Below are positions 1-11,622 of a DNA stretch of 64,000 nt, in pieces. Each line of letters starts with the position of its first letter. Positions within the stretch are counted from its first letter, which is position 1. The position numbers were made by a program, and so were the translations under genes. The stretch is from Massospora cicadina (taxonomy: Eukaryota; Entomophthoromycota; Entomophthoromycetes; Entomophthorales; Entomophthoraceae): positions 1-64,000 of the forward strand of contig JAKSZP010009256.1 of assembly GCA_022478985.1 (NCBI GenBank), given 5' to 3'. The notes beneath the pieces were generated by a model. The model had not been told where the DNA came from. It did no database searches and worked only from the letters and a program-made list of their open reading frames with translations.

Positions 1-1660
1 GTCTAAATACAGGGCTTGGCCCGTTGGCAGAACAGTGACATTAGGTTTTGGCGTCAAAGAGTTCGATCCACTGGATGGCAACAGGAGAAGAGTTTCTGTA
101 CCTCAGGTGTCCCATCCCTGGGCGGGCGTCGCTGCACTAAATTTGGCTCAAACTTGAAGCAAACCTTAAAAAAGCAGCTTGGAAGTGGCAATGGCTCAAT
201 TTATCTTACTGGGGCAGAGCCATTGTCATGAACACTTTCATTCTTTCCAGAATATGGTACATTTCCAGATTTGTTCCACCGCCAGCATCTTCCATCAGGA
301 GAATATTGAGTTCAATCACCCAGTTCATTTGGCGAGGGCGGACGTCAGAAATCAGTTTCTTTAACTTGTGTCAGGAGCTGGAGAAGGGGGACATCAGTCT
401 GATTAAGTTCAGGAGTATGATCAAAGTAATACAGCTTAAATAGATCACATGGGTTGCTCAGGAGGGAAAATCCATTTGTTGGGCTCCAATACTGGAGGAC
501 TACCTCTCTAAGGCTTGCAAGGACAGTTAGAACAGAGGGTCTTTGTGCAGCTGGGGCATCAATCAAGGGGCCATTCCAAGCGTGAGGAACCTACCAGGCT
601 ACAGTAAAGATTACTTTAGAGCTTGGGCGGGCAGCAAGGGTAGATTGGATGGTGGAGAGTGGACTATCGAAAGGATCTGGGCGATTCCCCTTTGGGGAGA
701 AGCTTGAGGACTGGAGATGGAACCTCGTCTGCACAAGGCCTTCAAGCACTTTATTAGGGAAGTTTGATGGGGGGACCTACTTGATGTTATGGGCCGAAGA
801 GTGCTAAAGGTAGAAGCAGCTAATAATGTTTCCAGTGCCACCAAGGTGATGGTAAGGAAGGCATGGGATGTTGTAAAAGCAACTGAACTTCCTTCTTGCT
901 GGAGGTAAGCAATTCCTTCTCTGGCTGCATTAAGGCTGGTTATCCTGTTCAGAAGGTCGCGGAGGGCAGGATTGGTGGGTGTTCCCACGAGGAAGAGAAG
1001 GCTGGAGAAACCACAGATGGGAAAGCCTCTTCTTCCTTCGGGACTGGCTCAAGATGGGGGGAGGTAGCGGTATTTGCCTCTCAGATTTCACAACCAACAG
1101 GTTCTGGAAGTTACAAAACAGCGAGCTTTGCTTGACTTACTTGTATCAGATCATTTGCAAGATGTGACCTGGCCTGAAGGACATGTGAGAGAGGAGGGTT
1201 AAGGGATTCTGGTATATACCAGTTCAGAACCTTATCTTTCAACTCCGCAGTAACATCTTGGTCACTGGGGAAGCTCTGCGTAAGTAGAGTAAGCATAAGG
1301 AGGATGACCTTCTGTATGCCTGTAAGGTTGCAGAGGGGATGAGACGGTTAAGCACATCCTCGCAGAGCATTTGGCAGTGGATGCTGCATGGTGTAGTGCT
1401 CTCCTATGGTATGAAGCATACCACCCAGGGTGTAAGTTATCCTCTGGTCATATCGCAAGGCCAGAGATCCTGACTGCGTATGCCCTCACCAAGTCTGCTT
1501 GCAGACAAGGACTGGTTTAGGGTCTAGTGCACGATATGGGGGAGGTAATGTATGGTCTATGGCTTGTAAGAAACCAGTGTTGCTTACCTTTAGAAGGAAT
1601 CTAGGAAATAAGCTCCATGGCCATAGTTAAGAGACGACTAGAAATAGCTGTGTAAAGCTA
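1..1660 (+). pseudogene. LINE ORF2 fragment: end of reverse transcriptase plus C-terminal zinc-binding region
   Basis: This is the 3' part of a non-LTR retrotransposon polyprotein, which would copy element RNA into DNA at a nicked target. Across frames one reads the post-catalytic RT/thumb block typical of fungal LINEs: a W-GRAIVMNTFILSRIWYISRFVPPPAS stretch (about 195-285), then FIWRGRTSEIS (about 322-355), then LVYTSSEP-like text near 1210. Near 1315-1375 is a Cys-rich GDETVKHILAEH segment resembling the zf-RVT region found at the end of such ORF2 proteins. Several stops and frame changes break it, so it is dead. The catalytic part lies left of the window. The family is clear from the motifs, but the clade (Tad-like or another APE-type) is inferred. 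Confidence 0.8.
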
Positions 1661-2002
1661 TGAAAATACTCTTTCCTCAAGTAAGTCCAACTTGGGGGTC
1701 ATTCTGTCTCATTCCTCGCAGTAAAGGATGGGAGACATATCTCTGAACTGGCTGGGTAGCCTTTGCTATCTGGTATACCAAACAGTGAAGAATATGTCAG
1801 CTTTGGGTTGATGTGAGCCACCCCACCCACTTTCAGGCCCACTGCAGTGGTGCTTAGATTCACGCAGCCCCAGTGCGGCGAAGGCTTTATCCTGGGTTTT
1901 ATCGCCATAAAATTGCCAGCATTGGGTTCCCTAATGGGCACACAAAATATAAAGAAGATACTAGGACGTGATTTCATATAAGGACAAAAAAGAAAGCTCT
2001 GA
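1661..2002. other. Gap between LINE end and gypsy element A
   Basis: About 340 bases without a recognisable gene. It probably holds the 3' untranslated end of the LINE and the leader or remains of the 5' LTR of element A. I could not find a matching direct repeat downstream of element A, so no LTR is called. A minus-strand open frame (1699-1977) has no recognisable domain and I treat it as chance. Confidence 0.4.
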
Positions 2003-2684
2003 ATGGAGTTGGCAACTGTTAACCAGAACGCCCTTAACTCGGCGGATCACAGAAAATTCGCTTCCATGGAGGAGAGAGTCACAAGGATCAAGGAAAGGGC
2101 TGATAATGTCATGAGTTTTGGTTTTGAGTTACATGGAAAAGTAACGTCAATTTTGAAAAAAGAGAGATTTATTAAGAGAAGCTCTATTTTTGAATATAGA
2201 GCGTGAAGCTGATCACGTTCATTTAAGAGCATTCAGCTCAGATATTGAGCAGCTGATTAAGCAGGTTGAGGAGTTGAAGACTCACAATTCCGAATGTGAG
2301 CCATATGCTGAGATTGACGCTGAAGAAAGAACTACCTGGACGCCAGTTAGAAAGATGACTGCCCCACAAAACATGCCGCCCGCTTTTAAAGCTATTTCAG
2401 AAGTGATGACTGAAATTACTCCCCAAGTGAGCTGAGTAGCTAAACCAAGAGAGTTGGCTAGAGAAACCTTGGAGGAATTTAAAGTTACACCAAAATTTCC
2501 AACTTGCCATTGGGATAATGCCCCTGCATTTTTCTTATTGTTTCATATGAAAATGTATGGATTTGGAGATCATCAAAAGGCATTGATGGTGATGTATTGC
2601 CTAGAAACCAATTGTCAAAACCTATTTTTGCCCCATCTGGAGGGGGCAGCTAATTGTATGCAGAGGCCAAAGCGGCGATTATGA
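2003..2684 (+). pseudogene. Gag remnant of element A
   Basis: Gag would form the virus-like particle. The first frame from the ATG at 2003 gives a charged, probably coiled-coil N-terminus (SMEERVTRIKERADNV). After a frameshift near 2190 it continues through EQLIKQVEELKTH to a capsid-like stretch (CHWDNAPAFFLLFHMKMYGFGDHQKALMV, about 2508-2595), matching the pattern in gypsy capsids where an aromatic-rich helix precedes a loop and a cut-off helix. A TGA near 2433 and a shift near 2684 break it. No zinc knuckle was found. The call rests on its position upstream of protease and RT and on general Gag character. Confidence 0.6.
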
Positions 2685-3087
2685 AAGAATTTGGAAGCCT
2701 TACGTGCATGTCTAAGCACAAACAAGAATTTATGGGCATTCAAATTTCATAAGATGAATCCTTATCATGATTCGCCAATTGTTTTGACCAAAAATCGCAA
2801 ATCTTGGTTGGAGAAAAGTGCTGGATGATTTTAATGCCCGTAACATACTGCAATCAACCCTTTAGCCCTATTGTAATTTGCATTGAATGATGTCTACCAT
2901 GTTCAGAATGGAAATTATCACCTCTCAGCTGGTAGACAATTCTTCTTCTTGGAAGCTACTTTGATGCCCTATATAGAAGTTTCAAACTGAATCCAGTATG
3001 AAATTCGAATTATACAAAGGGGAGCGAGGGCGCTAAGGAGATAAATAACCAAACAGTGTTGGTAAATAAGCCTAAAGGCTCTAAATG

Positions 3088-3210
3088 GATCTTTGGGTTC
3101 CTGCAATGCACAGCGAAATACGTTTTCCTCCAAATTAATAAGAATGAGAAAGTCTTTTATTAATTTGGAGGAAAACGTATTTCGCTGTGCATTGCAGGAA
3201 CCCAAAGATC
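3088..3210. repeat. Perfect 54-bp inverted repeat with a 15-base spacer
   Basis: Arm 3088-3141 and arm 3157-3210 are exact reverse complements over 54 bases, starting GATCTTTGGG and ending with its complement. The spacer is 3142-3156. The same peptide (NLEENVFRCALQEPKD) is therefore encoded on both strands. The structure lies between the Gag and protease remnants of element A. Perfect arms inside a decayed element suggest it formed recently by template switching, or is kept identical by copying or conversion. Confidence 0.95.
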
Positions 3211-3705
3211 AATTTAACGTGGCCCAAGTGAAAGTGTCTGCAACTGCAAAGGAGTCAGGAAATGGGCCCATGCTTAGATGGGGAACAGTCTAGAGCTGCA
3301 GAAAAACTTGTTTCTCTTGATATTATGCATGATGAAATTGGCATCAGTAATCTGCTTGTGGATGAAGATGTGCAGGATTAGATGTATCAACTTAATAATT
3401 TAAGTGTGATCCAATAACAAGATCTGGGGAAAAGGGGATTGACCCCAAGATAATTAATGAGGTTTCTCAGCTGTATGCCCAAAAATGGCAGACAAGATTC
3501 GAGCCATAGATAATCCCAAAGAATTGACTGAAGTTTGATTAGATGAGGCAAACCTGTTAATCCCCCTTAGTGTGATTAAAAGAATCATTCCCTGATTTTT
3601 CAGTGAAATTAATTCACATACTCAATTAAGCAAATAACACTGCTATACACTCATTAATTAAAATCATACAATACTTCAAGTGTACATATATAGATATCTA
3701 ATGAA

Positions 3706-4034
3706 TTGATTATGGGTAAGGGCGATTGTTGACAGAGGATCCCCCATTAGTATTATCTCAACCAAGTTGGTAAAGAGAATGAAGATCTCTTCAAATTTGG
3801 AATACAATAAAGAGTACGGGATAGAAGGGCCTAATACCACCATCTCATGTATAGCATATAGAACGCTACCCATTTGATTTGAATCCTTTGGTGGTATCTG
3901 CTCCATCAAAAGTTTAGCCAACCAGAACTACAATATTCTGATTGAGACAGAATTTCTATGAAAGTATGGAGTTAATTGTAACTTCAAAGATAATATGTTG
4001 ACCATATTGGGTCAGTCATTACCATTGGTCTATT
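3706..4034 (+). pseudogene. Aspartic protease domain of element A
   Basis: Retropepsin-like domain that would cleave the Gag-Pol polyprotein. AIVDRGSPISII at about 3722-3757 corresponds to the catalytic D-T/S-G motif, with the middle residue changed to Arg (AGA). About 60 residues later NYNILIETEFL resembles the conserved C-terminal I-L-G-T-D/E-F-L flap-end motif, with Gly changed to Glu. A TGA follows FL. It sits between Gag and RT as expected. The lost DTG motif makes it inactive. Confidence 0.7.
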
Positions 4035-4585
4035 AGAAGGATATGGAAGCTCCACTGAGTAGAATAAATAACTTCATCAACCTGATATACAATAATGCCA
4101 TTGTCCTGATTCGATATAATTAGTTGGCCAGAAATGACTTGAGATGCTGAAGGAAATCCTAGAAAATCAGGCAATTCCACTGAGGATCAAGAATGCAAGA
4201 ACCATACCGCTGGGATCACAAATAATAGTCAACATGGGGTTGATATTTAATATACCAAAGCTGCTGTGTGGGGAGGTTGGAAGCCCCTGGAAAAGATCCA
4301 GAGTAAAGCCTTGGGTTGCTCCTGGAATACTTATGCCAGGCCATGGAGAAATTCGAGTTCTCCTGGAAAATTTAAGTAAAAAAATTGATGAGGATTGAGA
4401 AGAAATTAGATTGTCACGAGTTGTTCACCTAATCCCAACAGCTGAACTGAGATAAAGCCATGATTTTTGGGACCCTTGATGAAATGGGAATACTGGCTGG
4501 GGTAACAAAGAGTATCAATCTATTATTCAATCAAGAAAAATCGCTGATCTGACAGAAGGACATCAAGAGGAGGTGCTCAAAATGT

Positions 4586-5450
4586 TTGATAAGTATCAGG
4601 AATTACTTGCCCAGGATGAAACAATTTGGGTGCGTGAGAGATGAGATCCACAAGGTCAATACTGGGGAAAATTTGCCAATCAGGATGAGACTGATTCAAT
4701 GGTCAAAGGTGGCCAAAGCGGTAGTGGAGGATGAAATCAGCAAACTAGTGAAGCATGGGCTTCTAGTTCCATTGTTGAGTCCCTAGGCGAGTCAGATTCT
4801 TATTGTGAGAAGGATGGCTCTAATCAGGTAGTGATCAATTATAGAAAGATGAAAAAGATTATGGAGAAGGATTTATGCCCAATACCATAAATTGACAATG
4901 CGCTAAATCAATTGGGAGAAGTGAAGTATTTCTCTGCAATGGATCTAGTATTGGGATATTGGAAAATAGATTTTCCAAGAGAAGACCAAAAAATGCATGA
5001 TTATCACTGCGCAAAGCTGTATCAACTGATGAGAATGCCCCAGGGTCTTCGCATACGCCCAAGACGTTCCAGAGGGCATGGATGCAATACTAAATGTTTT
5101 AAAGTTGTCATGCATCCTGGTGTACTTGGACGATATAAATGTGTTCAGTAGGAATTTTACTGAACATTTGCACCACTTGAAGAAAGTATTCAGCAGACTA
5201 TGTCCAAGCTGAATATTAATCTGAGGAAGTGTCACTTCTTCAAGAAAGAGTTGGAATTCGGTATTTGTGATAAACTCTAGTGGACTGCAGCTGCAAGCCC
5301 ATAAGATCAAAGCCATAGAGTGAATGGATGTGCCAAGGAGTGTCCAAGATATCCAAGTATTCCTTGGAATGGTCAGATAATATAGAAGATTTATTCATGG
5401 TTTTCAAGAATCGCTGAGCCCCTATTCCATTTGTTGATGGATCCAAAGAA
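4586..5450 (+). pseudogene. Reverse transcriptase domain of element A
   Basis: RNA-dependent DNA polymerase of the gypsy type. Readable blocks include the N-terminal region around VAKAVVEDEISKLVKHGLLVPL (about 4708-4780) and the catalytic SCILVYLDDINVF with an intact YLDD box (about 5105-5145). Next come FTEHLHHLKKVF and the connection motif QVFLGMVR-YRRFIHGFQ (about 5355-5410). Stops and frameshifts separate the blocks. RNase H and integrase follow directly. The assignment is secure from the YLDD plus FLG context. Activity is excluded by the breaks. Confidence 0.85.
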
Positions 5451-5539
5451 AGGATTCATATGGAATGAAGAAGCCTAAAATCCTCTGATGAGTTATGCCA
5501 GTACATGATATATTCTCTAGTTTAAAAAAATCCAAATTT

Positions 5540-5930
5540 TAACAAGAATTAATAATACAAACCGAGATTTCATTAATGTTGATTGGCGCCATATTGAGCC
5601 AAGTAGATGAACTTGGGGACAAACATCTGGTGGCATATGTGATCTGGACAATCTCAGCTTCTGAGAGGTGGTAGATCATAACTGAGCATGAATGCCTTAT
5701 AGTCATTTACACCTGTAAACAGTTTCATGTTTACATCCATGGAGTGCACTACAAATTGATTATGGACCACTCCTCGTTGCGTTGGCTTCACAATTTACTA
5801 TAACCAGAGGTATGACTTTCCTGATGGGCACTAAAGTTACAGATTTACAATTATGAGATAGTACATCAAGCTGGGGCTTCTTATCAGAATGCGGATGGCT
5901 GATCATTGTTACCAATGGTCCAGATAGTAT
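5540..5930 (+). pseudogene. RNase H domain of element A
   Basis: This domain would remove the RNA strand during reverse transcription. The reading ILSQVDELGDKHLVAYVIWTISASERW then TEHECLIVIYTCKQFHVYIHG then LIMDHSSLRWL follows the gypsy RNase H pattern (A-L-Q, S-E-x-N-Y, T-E-x-E-x-L-A, T-D-H-x-x-L). It ends at YEIVHQAGASYQNADG, the usual P-G-x-x-N-x-x-A-D-x-L-S end. Several in-frame stops are present. Confidence 0.8.
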
Positions 5931-6094
5931 ACCAGCAGGCAGATGAGCTATTTTAGAGAATGGTCAATGTAGAAATAGGTAACAAGCCTAAGATGACCAA
6001 AGTGCACTTCAAAAAGGATGGAAAACACCGAGACTATAGATGGACAAGATTTTAAGACAATCATTGGGGAGCGATTATTGATCCCAAAGCTGTC

Positions 6095-6949
6095 AGAATG
6101 AGTGGCTATTCTTCAAGCTGCTCATAGAATTGTCAGGCATGGAGGCCTGAGAAAAATGACTGACCATATTCGCCAGTACTACTGGGAGTCCATCAACTAT
6201 GATGTCGCAGAATATCTAGCTTGCTATGTGGAGTGCCAGTTGCACAAGCCACATAAGAATTGAACTGGATAGTAACTGGATTACCCTGGATTTGCTTGGC
6301 ATACAGTTTCCATTTATGTTATAGACCGGTGATGATGAGCACAGGGGGAGTAAAGTACATAATAGTTGCAATCAATTATCTGACGAGATGGGTCAATACA
6401 AAGGCCCTGGCAAAAGTAGACATTACCAGTACTGTGAAATTCATCCTAGATCAAGTAGTATACTGATATGGATGCCTGCAAGTCCTGCTGAGTGACAATG
6501 GGACAGATTTCATGTCTCATGTGATCCCACACTTAAATTAAAATAATGAGATCTGTGGAGTTATGTCTGTGCTCTACCAGCTTGAGACGAATGGACTGGT
6601 AGAATGAGTTAATGAGATGCTGTCTGTGACACTGAGGAAGCTGGTTGCATGAATAAATTCCGCGTGGGTGACATACCTGAGTTTGGTGATGTTTGCCTAC
6701 AATATCAGTCATAATACGGTGACAGGAAAAACGCCATTTGAGTTGCTATATGGAAGGAAGGCTGCGTTGCCACCGATTTTATATTTGGTGGTGGAACCAA
6801 CATCAGGTTTGAGTGCCAAGCAGTACCTGAACCTATTGACAAGTATCCTGATTGAAATGCAATCACAAGCATTCGATATGTCTTTGAAGAAAAGGATTCA
6901 AGCAAAGATGATGGATAATAAGAACCAAATGGCCTTATCAGAATACTGA
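6095..6949 (+). pseudogene. Integrase of element A
   Basis: This enzyme would insert element cDNA into the host chromosome. An HHCC zinc-binding segment is visible: HRIVRHGG near 6122-6145 and ACYVECQLHKPH near 6217-6255. The catalytic core includes VLLSDNGTDF (about 6483-6512), with its Asp kept, and NGLVE-VNEML (about 6592-6620), where the Arg between VE and VN is now TGA. The C-terminal FAYNISHNTVTGKTPFELLYGR (about 6689-6755) is well kept. Despite stops, the DNGTDF and ELLYGR blocks leave no doubt about the family. Confidence 0.88.
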
Positions 6950-7000
6950 TTAGGCGAAAGAGTTGAAAATAGCGATACCCATGTTTCAGGAGAAGAAAAA

Positions 7001-8129
7001 AGTTGGATGCATTGTGGTCAAGTCCATTTGAGATTACCTTTAAGACTGAAATGACACCTACTCCAACAAGAACCTCTTAATAGAAGGATAGTAAATTGAG
7101 CCCATGCTTGGTATTTAAAGCAATGAATCAATAAAAAAGTAAAGAAAAAAGTTCCCGGAGTATCACTAAACCATTAAGTTGGTTATGTCCTAATGAGTTG
7201 GCTAAGTCCAAAAAAAGGACCGCTGAACCAAACTAGATGGTAAGTTTTAAAAAAGTAAGACCTCTGAACCATAGAAAACTTGTAGGTCTAAGTATACCTA
7301 GGATCCAGTTTGGGGGAATAAAATAAAAAGATGGACCGCTGAACCAAAAAAGGTCAAGTCCCATGGAAAAAAATAGAAAAAAATAAAAAATGATAAAAAT
7401 ATTGGGAAAAAGATTGTTAAAAAACGCATAGAAAAAACAACATAATTTAATAATTTTAATTTTTTATTGTTTATCCTCATTCAGGGATAATTCCGCCTAT
7501 GTTGTCTCTTGGGGGAGGGAGTCTGGATCGCAGAAGAGTAAATAACCTGTCAAAATCTATGTGAGATCAAGGAGCCTGTAAAATGAACCGCCTTTCTTTA
7601 ATAATTTCAAATACTCAATGTATTTGGAGCTATTTATTAAAGTTAACATGGGATGGGATATTTGTTATTGCCTTACTTTAAAAAAAAACTATGTGAGATC
7701 AGATGCTAGCTGGGGCTAGACCTACTCAAAACCAAGTTTTCTGAGTGGATGCAGATCCCTGCAATTTAGCAACTAGGGTAAGAGAAATGGAAATGTTGGA
7801 AGATGCCAAATGCGTTACCCCAGAGTGGGGATGGAAGCAACAGTACAAGAAGAGTCATTTAATAATAACCCTGAGTAATCCCAATAATGTACTGGAGCCG
7901 TAAGATTGGTCTTGAGCGCTTACTAATGGGATTTGTCAAGAACACCGGACATATGGGCTAGCATTGAGTAAGGGATACCAGGCAGGGGTCGGTAAATCAT
8001 GCCCCAATTAAAGCCATCAGTGGAAGATACTGATGGGATGCAACAGAAATGAGATAGTCATGCAAGGAGTGAATGGCATCCTGAAGGTGACAACTATGAG
8101 CTTCTCAGAAGGTGAAGCAGAATGAGCGA
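7001..8129. other. Decayed non-coding stretch after element A
   Basis: No gene is supported. It contains the end of the element A reading frame. The motif GGACCGCTGAACCAAA appears near 7219 and 7333, with a weaker form (CCTCTGAACCAT) near 7261. An A-rich tract occupies about 7340-7460. The 3' LTR of element A could be here but I could not pair it. Confidence 0.45.
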
Positions 8130-9310
8130 TGGAGCCAGGTGAGGTTGGAAGCTTTTTGCCCAACTTCAAAGAACTTGACCAGCAAAGCGAAGAGCATAGG
8201 CTGCAACATCTTGATCTAGGATTACTTCAAGATCAAAAGAGTTCAGAGCTATCAAAAAAGCCTCAGTGACTTGGGCCCTTAATTCTTCATAGGGAAGTTT
8301 GAAATGTATGCTGTTTCTGATGGCTAGTTTGGTGGCCAAAACAGCTAGCTTGTAATATTGACCGAGTTGGAAGAGAAACTCCAGAAGCAAGTCCAATCTG
8401 GCAAAAAACAAACAATTGAGAGCAGTGGGCATTGCTTCAGGAGGTTTGACATTGATGGTAGGAGTATCTGAAAATGGAGCTGAATCCAGGAGAGTTTTGA
8501 AATCTAACTCAGGAATTGATGACAAATGAAGATTAGTTGCAAGTCATTTGATACACTCGTAACCTGGTTTCATTGGGGTTGGTTACCATTACCAGTGATT
8601 CCATGGAAGAACTGACTACTGGTATTTAACTGGGAGTATGAGTCCTGGAAGGATCATAGAAGAGGTTCTGGATCACAGATTGACTCTTCAGCTGGAAAAT
8701 CTGAAGGTCTTTATCAGACAGGGTATTAAGTAGTTGTTGGTACCAAAACTCAGAATTTTGCATATGAACACGATTTAGGGGGGATGTTAAGCTTATATGA
8801 TAGTTCACATTATGTACTCTGAAAACAAATTAAGCTCTAATTTCAGAAAAATTATTTTCAAAATCAATGGGCTAAGCTCTCCAGAGAGGACTAAAGAATA
8901 ATATGAGCCAAGAAGTTACTATGAGAAAATAACATGGGTACATATAAATAAGCATTATAATTGTGCCGCAAAACAAACATCAACGGCAAGAATATCCCGT
9001 TGATAATGAGGATAAAATCAGGAAATCGAGGATGCCAGACCAAGAATCCTGAATATGACAGTGGGTCATATGCCCTGATGGGGAAAAACCGGATCCTGGG
9101 GTTAATATTATCACAAGTAAATTAATCAGCCTAGCATGACAGAAGGTAATGAGACTGCACTCTGAGTAGGCGGTAGCGAGGAGGAAGAGGAAGAGAGCTA
9201 CTTGCTGGAGGTCATCCTGAGCAGCATTAAGTACTGATAGATCATACTCTGCTTGAACAAATGAAGTATTCAACCATGTGCCTGAAGTGATGTTCTCCTG
9301 CACCAATCCT
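8130..9310 (-). pseudogene. Gag-like remnant of a minus-strand LTR element (G)
   Basis: The longest open piece (8525-8166 on the minus strand, 119 residues) reads AMPTALNCLFFARLDLLLEFLFQLGQYYKLAVLATKLAIRN... and looks like a helical capsid segment. A second coding-like piece lies at 9306-8980. The whole lies downstream, on the minus strand, of a primer-binding-site-like sequence at 9940-9954, which is where Gag should be. No zinc knuckle or pol domain was recognised between 7 and 8.1 kb. The Gag call is inferred from position and composition only. Confidence 0.4.
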
Positions 9311-9939
9311 TTTCTCGCTGGAAATCAAGTCAAGAGGGGGGAAGTGTTGGGATTTTTTCCCATATTCATAGCCAACTAGATTACCAGGGATCTCTATGGG
9401 ATAATTTCCTAAGTCTAAGTGAATTGTATATTGGTTGACCCTGATTTTGGGGCAACAATGTTTGGAGATATTTAAGTTATTCACCTGGGTCAGATCTGTC
9501 AGGGATCAATCTGGATGAATGCTAAGATCTCGTTAGGCAGAGTTGCTGACAAAATAGGGACATCTGATAGTTGATCGATGATTAACTTTCAGGTGGACCA
9601 ATTGTGATCAGTTGGGTTTCATCATCAACCAATTGGGAATTTAAGGATCAAGTTGTGAGGTGAGTTATGCCACTTGCAACTAGAAAATTGATGAGTTGGT
9701 TCATGACCTGCCTTAACTGGGTAACAAGTCCCATTACCTAAGCAGGTCACTTGCCAAATATGGTTGGTTTGCTGGTATAGAGAGAAAACGTTAGTTACAC
9801 GTTTTCCAACTCTTTCCATTTTACTTCTATTGGATATCCAACAACGGAATCCTAGCCAGGATGGGGATGACCATCGCTGATGAATGAGAATGGGTAATTC
9901 AATGGCAACGGCTGACGTTTCATCAAAGAGGTGCAGACT

Positions 9940-9954
9940 GAGTGTTGGGCGCCA
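9940..9954 (-). other. Candidate retroelement primer-binding site TGGCGCCCAACACTC
   Basis: On the minus strand the bases read TGGCGCCCAACACTC. LTR retrotransposons usually begin minus-strand DNA synthesis from a tRNA 3' end at a site starting TGG, and TGGCGCC is a common opening. This implies a 5' LTR ending just to the right (from about 9955) and an internal region running left. The priming tRNA is not identified. Confidence 0.55.
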
Positions 9955-10930
9955 AATTCCCACTATAAATTCCCCTAAGAATTCAATAATAAAATATACT
10001 AGAATATAAATACTCTGATTTTTACTTTACCAGCAATTAGTATCATACCAGAATCCATTTCAAGCTCTATTCTTTCTCAAGGAGATTATTGGTATGTGCT
10101 TTAAATGGGAGACTCTTTGGGATAAAGAGTAATATTTTGATTGGGGATCCAGAGAAGAGAAGCTTAGTGAATTGGGGATTGCTTCTGACTGTGTGTCATT
10201 AGAGAGAAACCGTAAATGAGGAATTGAGTGTGGATTGAGTTAGGTGGTACCAGGGCGTGAATCCCTATTAATGACATCCTGAGTATTTTGTGAGGAAATA
10301 CTGGCTAAGAATTGGGCCTGATTCTAGTACTTAATTCAACCATGGATAATAGTCTCCATGCTATTATTAAATGAACACATTTCACTATCATACAGCGCGG
10401 ATAATTGCACGACAATGAACCTGTGCAGTTTATTAAAATAGGATTTTATCAGCTGATAATATTTAAGACCCTAAAAATTTTGACAATGCAAACCAAATTA
10501 TATAACATACATTAATATAATGAAAAAAAAGAAATGAGAAAAAATTATAAAAATATAAAAAACATTATTAAAAAAAATAAAAAAGAGAAAAATAATAAAT
10601 TATTAATTTATATTTCCCTAGAAAAAGAATCTGGCATTGTTCTCACCAACCAAGTGAGGAGAAGGGAGAAAACTATAACGAAAGGAGTCCCAATGGTCAG
10701 CAAGGCCATCTCAAGTTGCAAACTGGTACACCAAAAAGAAGACCTAAGGCGCTTTTATAAAAAATATTATTAGCAGGTTTAGTATGTGCAGAAACTAGAT
10801 CAGACGTAGAGGTCCTAAGAAAATGATTAATCTTTCAGTAGGACCAGCTCAGGTTGAATCTGGCTCCACCGTGAGTAGTCCCACGGAACTAGTACAATAC
10901 TCAGCAAAGCCAACTGTTAGGATCCTATGA
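9955..10930. other. Probable 5' LTR of G and A-rich tract
   Basis: By position this begins as the LTR of minus-strand element G, but the partner LTR was not found and its outer end is not defined. An extremely A-rich run lies at about 10,495-10,615. The open frame at 10,534-10,773 mostly follows that A-run and is not credited as a gene. Confidence 0.35.
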
Positions 10931-11068
10931 AAGATGAGGAGTCATTGGAACCCATCATGGGGTTAATACAGGTTAAATGATGAGGAGTCATTGGATCCTG
11001 CCTGGGTTAGTATAGTTGAATGATGTGGAGTTATTGTGAACCCATCCTGAGGTTTGTACATGTTGACC
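10931..11068 (+). repeat. Three-copy tandem repeat, unit about 43-48 bp
   Basis: Units start at 10,931, 10,979 and 11,022 with GATGAGGAGTCATTGG, the same, and GATGTGGAGTTATTGT. Each continues through a CCCATC/CCTGCC-TGGGGTTA-like block to a GTTGA/GTTAA end. The units differ by substitutions and small indels, so this is an old short minisatellite. It has no evident coding role. Confidence 0.75.
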
Positions 11069-11378
11069 AGTTCATCTCTTGGCAAGGATGCTCAATATGG
11101 TACTAGAGTGGCAAGATGCCGTGGGAACCGCGCTCAAGAGAGGTGGCAGTGAGTAAGAAGCAAGGAAGAGGGGTCACGTTGCTAAAGGTTGGCAAGAGTA
11201 AAATTGAGTATTGAAAGAGCCGCGCTCCACTGATTTATTCTCAAACTATGAAGACCATGGTCCGAGTTGGCATCCTTTCCCCAAGTTCTTATCTTTTGCT
11301 GGTTAATCTAGGCAAGCGGGGGTATTTGTTGAAGTTTTAGTATGGCAATATTAACCAGCTACTTAGATTAAGATAGGC

Positions 11379-11622
11379 GCATATTCACTAGGGGATTTTT
11401 CACACTAGTGGATATGAGATTTGTCATTTTTTAATGATAACTATTGTTCAGCAGAATCAATATAATGACTATTTGTTAATTTTCCAGGGTTGATCCGTCA
11501 GATCTATATGCCATATTGCCTAATTATTATCTTGATGATCTTAACAATTAGTGACTAGTTAAGTTGTCAATTTTATATTAATAATTTTATTTCAAGTAAG
11601 TTGATTGGGGGTTAGTTGCCAA
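11379..11622 (-). repeat. LTR-like repeat H, copy 1 (inverted)
   Basis: The reverse complement of this segment aligns with copies 2 and 3. It begins TTGGCAACTAACC and runs through an AT-rich middle to GATAACT-like and CCACTAGTGTGAAAAATCCC, the counterpart of CCACTAGTGGGTTGGATCCC in copy 3. It is diverged, and no target duplication is seen. Confidence 0.55.

Larger units (their letters stand above)
2003..7000 (+). mobile_element. Ty3/gypsy LTR retrotransposon A (internal region, decayed)
   Basis: The order of domains on the plus strand is Gag, protease, reverse transcriptase, RNase H, integrase, which is the Ty3/gypsy (Metaviridae) order. Copia-type elements place integrase before RT. Many stops and frame changes mean no single product can be made. 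No LTR pair could be paired by eye. The interior carries a perfect inverted repeat at 3088-3210 that is much better preserved than its surroundings. The individual domains are listed separately. Confidence 0.85.

Noticed and set aside
611..988. 125-residue minus-strand open frame
   Set aside because: It is antisense to the LINE ORF2 fragment, whose motifs are on the plus strand. No domain of its own.
10534..10773. 79-residue Lys/Asn-rich open frame
   Set aside because: It follows from an A-rich low-complexity tract. No domain.
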